A stretch of 64,000 bases of DNA. It comes from Streptomyces sp. CB02400. Lineage in GTDB: Bacteria; Actinomycetota; Actinomycetes; Streptomycetales; Streptomycetaceae. The notes beneath the pieces are model-generated. The model ran no database searches, had not been told where the DNA came from, and saw only the letters and a program-made list of their open reading frames with translations. The stretch is from assembly GCF_001905725.1 (NCBI RefSeq), contig NZ_LIWB01000026.1, positions 1 to 64,000 on the forward strand, written 5' to 3'. Numbering within the stretch: position 1 is the first letter of the stretch; each line of letters starts with the position of its first letter. Below, piece by piece: positions 45,077-53,379 of this stretch. The position numbers and the translations under genes are program-made.

Positions 45077-45127
45077 ACGGTGGTTGATGCGGTGCCCGCG
45101 CGGGGCGGGCACCGCGTCAACCACCGT
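45077..45127. repeat. 23-bp near-perfect inverted repeat
   Basis: Left arm 45077-45099 (ACGGTGGTTGATGCGGTGCC plus CGC) and right arm 45105-45127 are reverse complements with one mismatch, which would be a G-U pair in RNA, around a 5-base loop. It sits 139 bp upstream of the SARP gene start on one side and 20 bp before the secreted-lipase start on the other. It could be a regulator-binding palindrome, an attenuator in the lipase leader, or a terminator. No run of T follows. Confidence 0.8.
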
Positions 45128-45147
45128 CCCTGAAGAAGGAGCTTGCG

Positions 45148-45645
45148 GTGCTCAAGAACTCGCTCACCACCACGGGGAAACTCCTCGGCATCGTGGCGCT
45201 GTGTCTGTCCACGGTGCTCATCGGTGCCACGGGCGCGGCCGCCGATCCGGATGCGACATCGCCACCGCGTACCAACGGCACCACCGAGAAGGTCTACATG
45301 GCGAAGGGCTACGACCCGCCGACGAGTCACGCCAAGTCCGGCGTGAGCTGCACGTCCCGCTGGAACACCGCCGAGAAGGCCATGAAGCGCTGGGGACGGA
45401 GAGGCAAGTTCGTCCAGGTGAAGTTCTACAACGGCGACACTCACTGCGACCTATCTGATCAGGAAGAGGAGCGATGGAACCTACGACGGAACCCGTGACC
45501 TCCCCCTCATCGAGCTCGGACGCCGCCTGGCGTGGAAGATCTACAAGAATGACTCCCGGTACGGATGGAGCGTGGACCTCGTCGGCCACTCCATGGGCGG
45601 CCTCATCATCCGGGCGGCTCTGACGGGCACCGAGCGTCATATGGA
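45148..45645 (+). pseudogene. Secreted lipase/alpha-beta hydrolase, frameshifted and truncated
   Basis: GTG at 45148 after GAAGAAGGA gives a signal peptide (LLGIVALCLSTVLIGATGAA) and the mature segment EKVYMAKGYDPPTSHAKSGV with SCTSRWNTAEKAMKRWGRRG. After about 45465 the frame must change: the next frame reads DLPLIELGRRLAWKIYKNDS and WSVDLVGHSMGGLIIRAALT, the nucleophile elbow GHSMGG of lipases. The gene ends near 45645 where an IS5 relic begins, so the catalytic acid and His are lost. Confidence 0.7.
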
Positions 45646-45649
45646 GGGA

Positions 45650-46340
45650 TGGCCGCCCTTCCGCTGCCGCAGGAGCCGGCGGTACTTGTCGTGGTCGTAG
45701 CCGCGGTCCGCGAAGGGCATGTCGGGCCGCCTGCGCGGTCGGCCCACGGCTCCCGCCACTGGCGGGATCTTGTCCAGCAGCGGTAGCAACTGGGTGACGT
45801 CGCCCGCGGTTTCCGCCGGTCAGCGACACCGCGAGCGGGATGCCCCGGCCGTCGGTGATGACGGGGTGCTTGCTGCCCGGACGTGCGCGGTCGACCGGGC
45901 TGGGCCCGCTTTTGGGCCCCTGCGTACGGCCCGGACGTGGGTGGGGGTGCCCCCGGCGAAGCCAGGGGGAGAGTCGATCACCGCCCGGGACCAGTCCAGC
46001 TGGTTCTTCGACCGCAGCTTGTTCAGCAGCAGCTGGTGCAGCCGGTCCCAGACGCCCGCCTCGTTCCAGGCCGCCAGACGCCGCCAGACGCCGCCAGCAC
46101 GTCATGCCCGAGCCGAAGCCGAGCTCCTGAGGCAGGTACTCCCACTGGATCCCGGTGTGCAGGACGAACAGGATCCCGCACGACGCCTGCCGGTCCGGCA
46201 CACGCGGCCGCCCTTCCACCTGCTTCGGCGGCGGCTCGGGCAGCAACGGCTCGATGAGCGACCACAGTTCGTCCGACACGATCCACGGCCGCGACCGACG
46301 CCTCCCCACGCCCACATCAACGAGCGATCAGGCAGACAGT
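45650..46340 (-). pseudogene. IS5-family transposase relic
   Basis: The frame from 46315 reads RPWIVSDELWSLIEPLLPEP, VEGRPRVPDRQASCGILFVL and HTGIQWEYLPQELGFGSGMT. After frame changes (from about 46080) GPKSGPSPVDRARPGSKHPV and ITDGRGIPLAVSLTGGNR follow, then a further frame. The C-terminus with the final Glu is absent at the 45650 side, where it meets the lipase fragment. Confidence 0.75.
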
Positions 46341-46610
46341 CACATGATCAAACCACTTTTGTTGGAGCCAGTAAGTGAGGCGTGCTCCGGGAGGAAGCTT
46401 CGTCAGGGCATGAGGTCTCCGAGAGTTGTCGGCGGCCGGGGAAGGCCAGGGCGGCGCGGGTACGCCGGGCGGCGCGATACGCCCCGGTGGGCTGACGGTG
46501 CCGAGGATTCTCCATGGCCGTTGAGTGCCGGAGTCGTACGACGAGACGGTGGGGAGCCGGCTACCGTGCGACTGCCGCGTGATCGGGTGTGTTCACACCA
46601 GGAGCGCAGG

Positions 46611-46662
46611 GAGCCCCGTCGGGGCAGGGTGACCAAATGGGTCCCCTGCCCCGACGGAGCTC
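46611..46662 (-). terminator. Hairpin downstream of the cellulose-type LPMO
   Basis: CCGTCGGGGCAGGG (46616-46629) pairs perfectly with CCCTGCCCCGACGG (46644-46657), with flanking GAGC/GCTC extending the stem around a 14-base loop. It lies 66-117 bp after the LPMO stop on the minus strand. A GC-rich stem without a T-run is common for Streptomyces terminators. Confidence 0.65.
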
Positions 46663-46727
46663 GGTCGGCCGGGCGGCGGGTTACCGGCGCCCGGCAGAGG
46701 CCGGTGCCGTGTGCGACGCTCTCCGGC

Positions 46728-47402
46728 TCAGCCGAAGTTCACGTCGCTGCACCACATGTATGCCTGGTCGAGGTGCGAGGCCTGCCAGATCACGAACAGG
46801 ATGTGGTGTCCGGTGTAGCCGGAGGTGTTGACGTTGAACCTGATGTCCTGCGCCGGGGCGAAGCGGCCGGTCTGCGTGATGAAGTCGAGGTTGCCCCAGC
46901 CCAGGGTCTGGGTCTTGGGGTTGAAACCCTGCTTGCTCACGTAGACCCTGAAGTAGTCGGCACCGTGGGACGCCTGGTCGTGCAGCTGGACCGTGAAGTT
47001 GTTGCTGACGCTGGTCGTCTTCCACTGCCCGGGCTTGTTCAGGCTGGCGTTCCTCGAGAGGTTGTTGCTGCAGAGCGTCCCGTCGGGGGTCCGCGCCTGG
47101 AACTGGCCACCGAGACCGTCGCGGAGCGCGCTCATCCAGTTCCACATGGTGTCGGGGTTGGCCTGGAATGCCTGATAACACATGGGGTCTTCGGTCTGCA
47201 TGGCCGGGCTCGTGTGGTTGCTGCCCCACGTCTTCCAGCACTGATACGCGCGGGAGGCGGGGTTGACGATGGTGCCGTGAGCCTGGGCGGGGGCCGACCA
47301 GGCCAGTGCGCCGACAACTACGGCGAACACCATGACGAGCGCCTGGAGAGGCCGGCGGAGGGACGACCGCGAACGCCCGGTTAACGGACTCTGTTTGCGC
47401 AT
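46728..47402 (-). CDS. AA10 lytic polysaccharide monooxygenase, cellulose-type
   Basis: A 224-residue secreted copper monooxygenase. The long signal peptide (LQALVMVFAVVVGALAWSAP) ends in AQA so the mature protein begins with the copper ligand His (HGTIVNPASRAYQCWKTWGS). The second brace His is in DQASHGADYFRVYVSKQGF, and YMWCSDVNFG closes the core. The NPASRxY start, HGADYFRVY and CSDV phrases resemble the cellulose-active AA10 group rather than the short chitin-type enzyme at 27.7 kb; substrate class is inference. GGAAGGAG lies 10 bases before the ATG. An exact CebR operator overlaps the promoter. Confidence 0.92.
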   Translation of the reverse strand: MRKQSPLTGRSRSSLRRPLQALVMVFAVVVGALAWSAPAQAHGTIVNPASRAYQCWKTWGSNHTSPAMQTEDPMCYQAFQANPDTMWNWMSALRDGLGGQFQARTPDGTLCSNNLSRNASLNKPGQWKTTSVSNNFTVQLHDQASHGADYFRVYVSKQGFNPKTQTLGWGNLDFITQTGRFAPAQDIRFNVNTSGYTGHHILFVIWQASHLDQAYMWCSDVNFG

Positions 47403-47436
47403 GTGGGGGGAACTCCTTCCAGTTGTAAGACTGTTA

Positions 47437-47478
47437 TGGGAGCGCTCCCAACGGTACGTCTTCTGAGTGAAATGTCAA
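47437..47478 (-). promoter_or_regulatory. CebR operator and promoter of the cellulose-type LPMO
   Basis: TGGGAGCGCTCCCA at 47437-47450 is an exact match to the 14-bp CebR-box, the cellobiose-responsive repressor site of Streptomyces cellulolytic genes. On the minus strand, TTGACA (47478-47473) and TACCGT (47456-47451) are spaced 16 bp, and the box starts right after the -10, where a repressor would block transcription initiation. The gene starts 35 bp further on. Confidence 0.88.
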
Positions 47479-48730
47479 TGAAACAAACAGAGTTGATTGC
47501 AGGGGTGGGCGGCGAGCAGGGAATCTGCCGTGAGCCAGGAGTCAGAACCGTTCCCGGGACCGGAAAGCGAGGATGCGACCTGGACCGGTGTGCTGGGCGA
47601 TGCCGGGGAGGGGTGTTCGCAGCATGGCAACGGAACCCGGTTCTGGCGTGAGGGCTGTCCAGTTCCACAACACGCGAGATCACAGGCCCCGGTGGTGCGC
47701 TTCCGTACACCCGAGTCGGCCTCGCCGGGCAAGTTGCCTGGTAGGAGCTGTGACTTTATGGTGCATCGGACGGGGAACGCGGCCGATGGCACGCAGCGGG
47801 AACGTGCGTACTCCTCGGATCTGAACCGACGGCACTGGAGCATGGATGCCGTAGTGAGGGAAGCCGCCGGCAACGCAGATCAGTCTCGGCGCACTCCAAC
47901 TCACCTGGGCCGCCGCAGCGGCCCCGAGACGCTCGCGGACCAGATGCCGGAACACTTCCCGGTGGACCGTCAGCCAGGCCATGGAGAAGAGGCTGGCTGA
48001 TCACACCCGGGTCCGTTCCATGTTTGCTGACATGGCTGTTCCGGACGGGGCTGCCCCGCGGTGAGCGGGCGGCATGGGCTGCGGCTCGGCCGTCGCCAGT
48101 TCCCCACTGATGATGGTTCCCCCGCCGAGCCCTCCGCCCTCACCCACGTAGCAGCCACCAGCTCGACGACCCGTCGGTAGTCCACCGCGAGCACCTCCAC
48201 GGTCGCCACCTCGTGCCAGTGCGACATGACAGCCCCGCGCCAAGGGCCTCTTCGACCACCGCCGATACCGCCCCGCGCACCCGCAGCGGGCACTTCCGCC
48301 ACGTCCGGAGCGGTCAGGGCCTCGATGAGCTCCTCCCGGTCGATCACCCGACGCTCCAACACCGCTTCCGTCTCGGAGAATCCGGCCGCGATTCGTTCCG
48401 CCTGCGGGCGAAGCTCCTCCGCCCGCACCCGGGCAGCCGCCTTCCGCTCCTCCGGCACTCCCAACCATCGACTGCATCGGCCAACTCGCCTTCGCTGAGA
48501 CAGAATTGAGCTAGCGAACTCTGTCAAGGCGACACCGGGAACATGCCTGACCGAAGAAGCCCAACCATCACATCCGGAGGGACATCGGCTTACCATGACG
48601 CCGCGTCAATTCGCGGTCTTGCAGATCCGGACCGGCAGGGGAGACTGCCTTTACGACCGGGTCCGCCCGGTCCCCGGCAGTACCACGCCAAGCAGGTCGG
48701 TCCACCGTCACTCCACCGAGATGAGGTCTG
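47479..48730. other. Region with gene fragments only
   Basis: No intact gene is supported. On the minus strand, 47830-47985 reads WLTVHREVFRHLVRERLGAA with SWSAPRLICVAGGFPHYGIH, resembling the start of COG3586-like (predicted nuclease/transport) proteins. Segment 48300-48500 reads RKAAARVRAEELRPQAERIA with FSETEAVLERRVIDREELIE, a coiled-coil N-terminus of a protein I cannot name. Both are disrupted by frame changes. Confidence 0.4.
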
Positions 48731-49507
48731 ATGAACCGAAACCGAGCCACCGTCAGCGCGGTCGCCGTGGCCCTGTTCACCGCCGGTCTCGCCGTCGGCC
48801 CGGCGGCCGCCGCCACCGCCACCGCCGCCGAGGCGAAGGCCCGTGTCGGAGCCGACTGGGCAACTCAGTCGATCGTCTTCACCGCCGCTGCAGGACAGAC
48901 CAACAACCTCAACATATTCTCCATGTACACCAGCGACGGGATCCGGCGGATCGGCTTCAGCGACGTGGTCCCGCTCGAACCGGGCGACCACTGTGCGTAC
49001 TCCAGAGCCGAGGACACCACCTCCGTCGTCTGCGAACTGCCCGCTGACAGCCCCCGGCCCGACAGGATCGACGTCTTCCTCGGTGACGGCAACGACACGA
49101 TCGCCGCCTTCACCCCCGGGATCGGCACCGTCAGCGGCGGCCCCGGCGACGACGAACTGCACGCCCACACCGCACGCACGGTGCTGGGCGACGCGGGGAA
49201 CGACATGGTCATGGGACCCGCGGCCCTGCACGGCGGCGACGGCATGGACCACCTGATGGGTGACGGCAGCAACCAGCAGATGTGGGGCGGCCGGGGCGAC
49301 GACATGATCGAGGGCTACGGCGGTGACGACACCGTGCACGCCGGCCCCGGCGACGACCACGCCATGGGCGGGGACGGCCGCGACATCGTCCTCGGCGGCC
49401 CCGGCAACGACACACTGGACGGCGAAGGCGGCGACGACCTCGTCTGCGGTGGCGCCGGAAAGGACGCTCTCGAAGGCGGACCAGGCCGCAACATCGTCCT
49501 TCCGTAA
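48731..49507 (+). CDS. Secreted RTX-repeat calcium-binding protein (paralogue B)
   Basis: A 258-residue exported protein closely related to the one at 26076-26795. The signal peptide is VSAVAVALFTAGLAVGPAAA; the shared domain begins ARVGADWATQSIVFTAAAGQ and includes RRIGFSDVVPLEPGDHCAYS and PRPDRIDVFLGDGNDTI. RTX nonapeptides follow (GGPGDDELH, GDAGNDMVM, GGDGMDHLM, GGRGDDMIE, AGPGDDHAM, GGDGRDIVL, GGPGNDTLD, GEGGDDLVC, GGAGKDALE), two more than in paralogue A. GAGGT precedes the ATG. It lies 1.3 kb from the cellulose-type LPMO gene and diverges from it. Likely calcium-stabilised surface or matrix protein; function unproven. Confidence 0.85.
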   Translation: MNRNRATVSAVAVALFTAGLAVGPAAAATATAAEAKARVGADWATQSIVFTAAAGQTNNLNIFSMYTSDGIRRIGFSDVVPLEPGDHCAYSRAEDTTSVVCELPADSPRPDRIDVFLGDGNDTIAAFTPGIGTVSGGPGDDELHAHTARTVLGDAGNDMVMGPAALHGGDGMDHLMGDGSNQQMWGGRGDDMIEGYGGDDTVHAGPGDDHAMGGDGRDIVLGGPGNDTLDGEGGDDLVCGGAGKDALEGGPGRNIVLP

Positions 49508-50054
49508 GCGCGCCTCCATGCCCGAAGGCCCTGGCTCGCGGCGCGAACAGCGTCGCGGGCGTCGAGCCACGACCGTCGGCGACCCGCCACCCGAGCCGCG
49601 TCAACCACGAACGCCGCAGGCGGCAGGTCCCCGCGCGACACGAGGTGACCCGGCTGGACCGGACCGTCGAACCTGTCGGTCGGCGCGGGCGCGAGTCTCC
49701 ACGTTGCTCGGCCTACCCGATCCCGTAGAGACCCGGCAGGTCGACCAGCAGGAGATCATCGCGGTGGGCCGCTGCGTCAACCAGATCGGGGACCCAACCC
49801 GGTGAACCTATGCGGTCATAGTGCGAGCACCGTTGCAGTACTAGGTCCTTGGTACCGGCACCCGCACCGTGTGGGCCGGTCCCTCCTTCCGTGAGCTGCT
49901 CCTGTACACCGATGTCGACGTGCGGTGCTGAGCAGGCGCAGCACAACAGCACCCGTCGCCCGGGCGCCGGTCCGGGCGGCGTTCGGGCCTCCATGCGTCC
50001 GGAGGCGTCACGCCCCGCCCGCCTCACCGGCGCTACGGAAAGAAGGTCACCGTA
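49508..50054. other. Gap with no recognisable gene
   Basis: About 550 bp. A minus-strand frame (49540-49620) reads FVVDAARVAGRRRSWLDARD and a plus frame near 49710-49800 reads ETRQVDQQEIIAVGRCVNQI; both are short and unassigned. Probably decayed sequence. Confidence 0.25.
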
Positions 50055-50540
50055 GTGGCCCCCGAAGTCCCCAGCGCGCAAACCCTCGGCTCCTGGACGC
50101 TGGACGTCGAGGACTGGCACCGCGGCCCGGACGGCAAGCGCGCGACCACCGCCCACCACCTCACCCTTGACGCACTGCGGCCCTGGTCCGACATCCCCGC
50201 CCTGCAGGACGTGTCGGGCATCGGCACCTACACCACCAGCGTCCGGCTGGGGGACCTGGACGGGGCCTACCTCCACCTCGGTGAAGTCGTCGACACCTAT
50301 GAGGTGACGGTCAACGGCCGAGCCGTGCCGCCGGGCGACCAGGTGACCCGGCGCATGGACCTGACCGAGGTTCTGCGGCCCGGCACCAACACCGTCACCG
50401 TCCGGGTGGCCACTCCGCTCAGGAACAGGCTACGCGTCACCGACGGATTCCCCGCGCAGACCAGTCAGCCGCGCCAGCGGTACGGGCTGGTAGGACCCGT
50501 GCGGCTGGTCCCCTACCGGCAGGTGCGGATCTCTGCCTGA
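50055..50540 (+). pseudogene. C-terminal domain of a glycoside hydrolase (GH2/GH106-like)
   Basis: The frame (GTG 50055) starts mid-domain with TLGSWTLDVEDWHRGPDGKR and contains LRPWSDIPALQDVSGIGTYT, TSVRLGDLDGAYLHLGEVVD, TYEVTVNGRAVPPGDQVTRR and DLTEVLRPGTNTVTVRVATP. This is the galactose-binding-like jelly-roll found at the C-terminus of GH106 rhamnosidases and in GH2 sugar-binding domains. The catalytic part is missing, so it is a beheaded gene tail. Confidence 0.6.
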
Positions 50541-50805
50541 GCACGGCCGGTCACGGCTCGCGGAAGCCGGGAACCGTCGGGCGGCAAAGCTGTGCGACGG
50601 CCTCATGGTGTCTCCCGGCACGCGGCGGGGGGCACCACGAAGCCGCAGTGAGGAGGCCAGCGCGGCGGCCCTGCGGGACTGCGCCCCACGGGACATATTC
50701 ATCGTCCACGTCCCGGGCCGCGATGGACGGCCAGTCCGTCGGCCGCATGGCGTCGAGCCTGCCGTACATCGACGGCATTCCGGCCGAAGGCAGTCTGGGG
50801 CGTTG

Positions 50806-51620
50806 TCAGTTGTTGGTTGTGCGTGGGGCTGGTGGCGTGCCGGGGTGTGGTCGGCTCGAGTGTCGGTCTGGGTCAGGCCGTTGCGGCCGTGTCGACGACT
50901 CCGGTGGCGTGGTCCCGGATGGTGAAGCGGGTGGTGATTTCGGTTCGGTGGTCGGGGCGGTGAGCAGGTGGCGGTGAGGTCGGCTGTGGGGTGAGCTGCT
51001 GCTGAACGCGGGCAGGGGTCGCTGGGCTCCGCCCACGCTGCGGAAGCCCTTCATGGTCCGTTCGCGTTGCCTGGTGGGCTGGTGGCTGTTGTCCGCCCGG
51101 TTGTTGAGGTGCTTCGACTGTTGAGGTGCTTCGACTGACGGTGCTCGACGCAGGGTATGGCCTCGCGGTGGGCCGTTCCGTAGGAGCGGAGCTTGTCCGT
51201 GATGACCCCCCGCGGCACCGCGCGCGTCTTCTTCGACGGGCGGCGGGAGAAGCGCCTGGGGGTGGCCTTGTCCCGTCGGCTCTGTGCGAGGATGTCGAGC
51301 ACGTTGCCGTCCTGGTCGACGGTGCGCCACAAGTGCTTCAGCCCACTGTTGGTCTTGGTGAGGACCTCGTCCAGGTGCGACTTGTCGTCGGTCGGGGGCC
51401 GGTGACGGCGTGGTCCGTTCGTGTAGGCCTGGCCGAACTCGGCGCACCGGCGGCGGATGGTCTCGTAGGAGACGATGACCCCGGACCCCGCGCTGGAGCA
51501 CGAGCTCCTCGACCTCAGGGAAGCTGAGCGGGAATCGGTGGTACAGCCACACGCAGTGGGAGATCACCTCGGCCGGGTACCGGTGCTCCTTGTACGGCGG
51601 CGGCGTGCCCTCCACGGACG
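50806..51620 (-). pseudogene. IS6-family transposase, frameshifted
   Basis: Minus-strand frames read YPAEVISHCVWLYHRFPLSF, PEVEELVLQRGV and then, shifted, WRTVDQDGNVLDILAQSRRD (catalytic Asp region), VITDKLRSYGTAHREAIPCV and NNRADNSHQPTRQRERTMKG with FRSVGGAQRPLPAFSS. This is an IS6/IS26-type enzyme with several indels, including the 17-bp duplication at 51104-51137. Confidence 0.78.
51104..51137. repeat. 17-bp tandem duplication inside the IS6 relic
   Basis: TTGAGGTGCTTCGACTG occurs twice in direct succession (51104-51120 and 51121-51137). It falls between the segments encoding HREAIPCVEHR and NNRADNSHQ and, not being a multiple of three, shifts the transposase frame. It looks like a replication-slippage event after insertion. 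Confidence 0.9.
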
Positions 51621-51879
51621 ACCCCTCCCAACATGATCAACCCGAAGAGCGTCCCCCCGGTCAACCAACGTGACAGTGCCCATCGAAGGGTTCCTGCTCC
51701 CTCCTCCAGCGGCTCCTCCCGGTACGCCGTCGCAGGACCTCGGAAGCTCACCCGACCGCGAAGAGCGGCACCTTGCGCAACCGCCTCATGGGCGGGCCGG
51801 CCGTAGGGCACGGCCGCCGTGCCAGCGGCCGTGCTCGTGCCGGAAGGCGCCGTTTCCGGCTGGTTGCCTGTCCGGGCGG

Positions 51880-53379
51880 TCATGCTTCGGCGAGGAGGGG
51901 GTCGTAGGGGGTGGTGCGCCGACGTGCGGACATGAAGGACAGGAAGTCGTTGATGAACGCGCTGCGGCTGTATGTCTCGCCGCTCCCGGTGGTGTCGCGG
52001 TGGAACGCGGTCCGGAACAGGGCCCGGTACTCGTCCGCGTCGATGCTCTGGTCACCGTTCTTGTCAGTCACGTCGAAGAGGACTTCGGCGACCCTGATCA
52101 GCGCGGGACCGGCGAGCGACGGGACGGCGGAGGCGTACTCGTGGGCGCTGATGCGGCCGTCGCCGTCGGCGTCGAGGGCCGCCTGTAGTTCCCGCCACCA
52201 GTCGGCGTAGGCGTTGTAGAGCCGGGTCTCCTCGGGCTCGTCCAGGTCGAGCCGGCTGGAAAGCTCGCGGGCCATGGCGGCGAGGTCGGGCCAATCCAGG
52301 TATCCGTCCCCGGTCTGGTCGAGGACGTCCGTGAAGAACTCCTCCGCACTGCGCTGCGCCGTGGTGGTCGCGACGGGTTCCGGTTCCGGGGGCAGCGGGG
52401 CGATGAGGCGAATGAGGGCGCCGGCCCGCTTCATCTGATCACGCAGGGCGGCGATCGTCCTCGCGCGGGGATCGTCGCTGTCGGGGGAGAGCGACAGCAG
52501 TTCGGCGATGCTTTCGGCCTGGATCCACCCTTCGGGCAGGAACCGGGCCAGACCGGCCGCCAGGTACGCACCCTGCATCAGGGTCTGCACCCCCGCGATC
52601 TCGGGCAGACCGGCTCGCCGCCGGAACGGCTCCGGCAGGGATGCCACGGTGATCGCTCCGATGACCGGGCCGGCGACGGCCCGGCCGGTCGCCCACAGGG
52701 CAGGAAAGCCGTTCAGTACGGGTGGCGCGGGGAGGTGGTCGAAGAGCTTGTAGAGGATGATCCGCATCGCCTCGGTGTTCTCCAGCTCCTCAGCGACCAC
52801 CCGGTCGTAGTAGGGCCAGAACTCGTCCAGGGTGGGCGGCAGATGGCCGGCTTCGTCGCCCATCGCGGCCAGGAAGGCCTGGAACTCGGCGTACAACTGC
52901 TCCATGGTCTTCTGCTCAAGGGGCTGTCCGCTGAGCCGGCACATGGTGATGGCGCTTTCGAACATGGTCGCCACCACCCAGGCACGCACACCCGGGTCCA
53001 TCGCGTCGTAGGGCCGGTCTCGTGCGTCGGTGCCGTGCAGCCGTGCGTGCATGCGGTTGAGCCGGGTCGCCTCCCTCTGCCGTACGTGGTCGTCGGCACC
53101 GAACATCCGCCGCAGGCTCATGAAGGTGTTGCTCAGTCGCCGCCAGGGATGGACGACGAAGGTGGAGTTCTCGATCAGGGCGGCGCCGATCTGTGGGTGC
53201 GCGGCTTCGAGCACGGTTGCCCGGATCATGGCCAACGCCCAGCGCGGGTCGTTGAAGAGCGTGTGGAACTGTGAGCCAGGACCGAACAGGGGCTCTCCTC
53301 CGAAGTCGCGATCCTCAGTTCCGTGGCCCCCTGTACCGGCACCGGCGGTGGGGGACTGAGGACTGTCTGCGGTCGTCAC
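51880..53379 (-). CDS. MpaB/DUF2236 oxygenase fused to EF-hand calcium-binding domain
   Basis: A 499-residue protein. Residues ~25-310 form a DUF2236 (oxygenase MpaB/latex-clearing Lcp-like) helical haem domain: PRWALAMIRATVLEAAHPQI, AALIENSTFVVHPWRRLSNT, TRLNRMHARLHGTDARDRPY (candidate axial His) and AWVVATMFESAITMCRLSGQ. Residues ~350-470 carry three EF-hand loops: DQTGDGYLDWPDL, DADGDGRISAHEY and DKNGDQSIDADEY. The GTG start overlaps the stop of the cis-prenyltransferase gene (GTGA), so the two are translationally coupled. Lcp cleaves poly-cis-isoprene with O2; a role on the prenyl product of the upstream gene is inference. Fusion of this haem fold with EF-hands is unusual. No signal peptide. 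Confidence 0.85.
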   Translation of the reverse strand: MTTADSPQSPTAGAGTGGHGTEDRDFGGEPLFGPGSQFHTLFNDPRWALAMIRATVLEAAHPQIGAALIENSTFVVHPWRRLSNTFMSLRRMFGADDHVRQREATRLNRMHARLHGTDARDRPYDAMDPGVRAWVVATMFESAITMCRLSGQPLEQKTMEQLYAEFQAFLAAMGDEAGHLPPTLDEFWPYYDRVVAEELENTEAMRIILYKLFDHLPAPPVLNGFPALWATGRAVAGPVIGAITVASLPEPFRRRAGLPEIAGVQTLMQGAYLAAGLARFLPEGWIQAESIAELLSLSPDSDDPRARTIAALRDQMKRAGALIRLIAPLPPEPEPVATTTAQRSAEEFFTDVLDQTGDGYLDWPDLAAMARELSSRLDLDEPEETRLYNAYADWWRELQAALDADGDGRISAHEYASAVPSLAGPALIRVAEVLFDVTDKNGDQSIDADEYRALFRTAFHRDTTGSGETYSRSAFINDFLSFMSARRRTTPYDPLLAEA

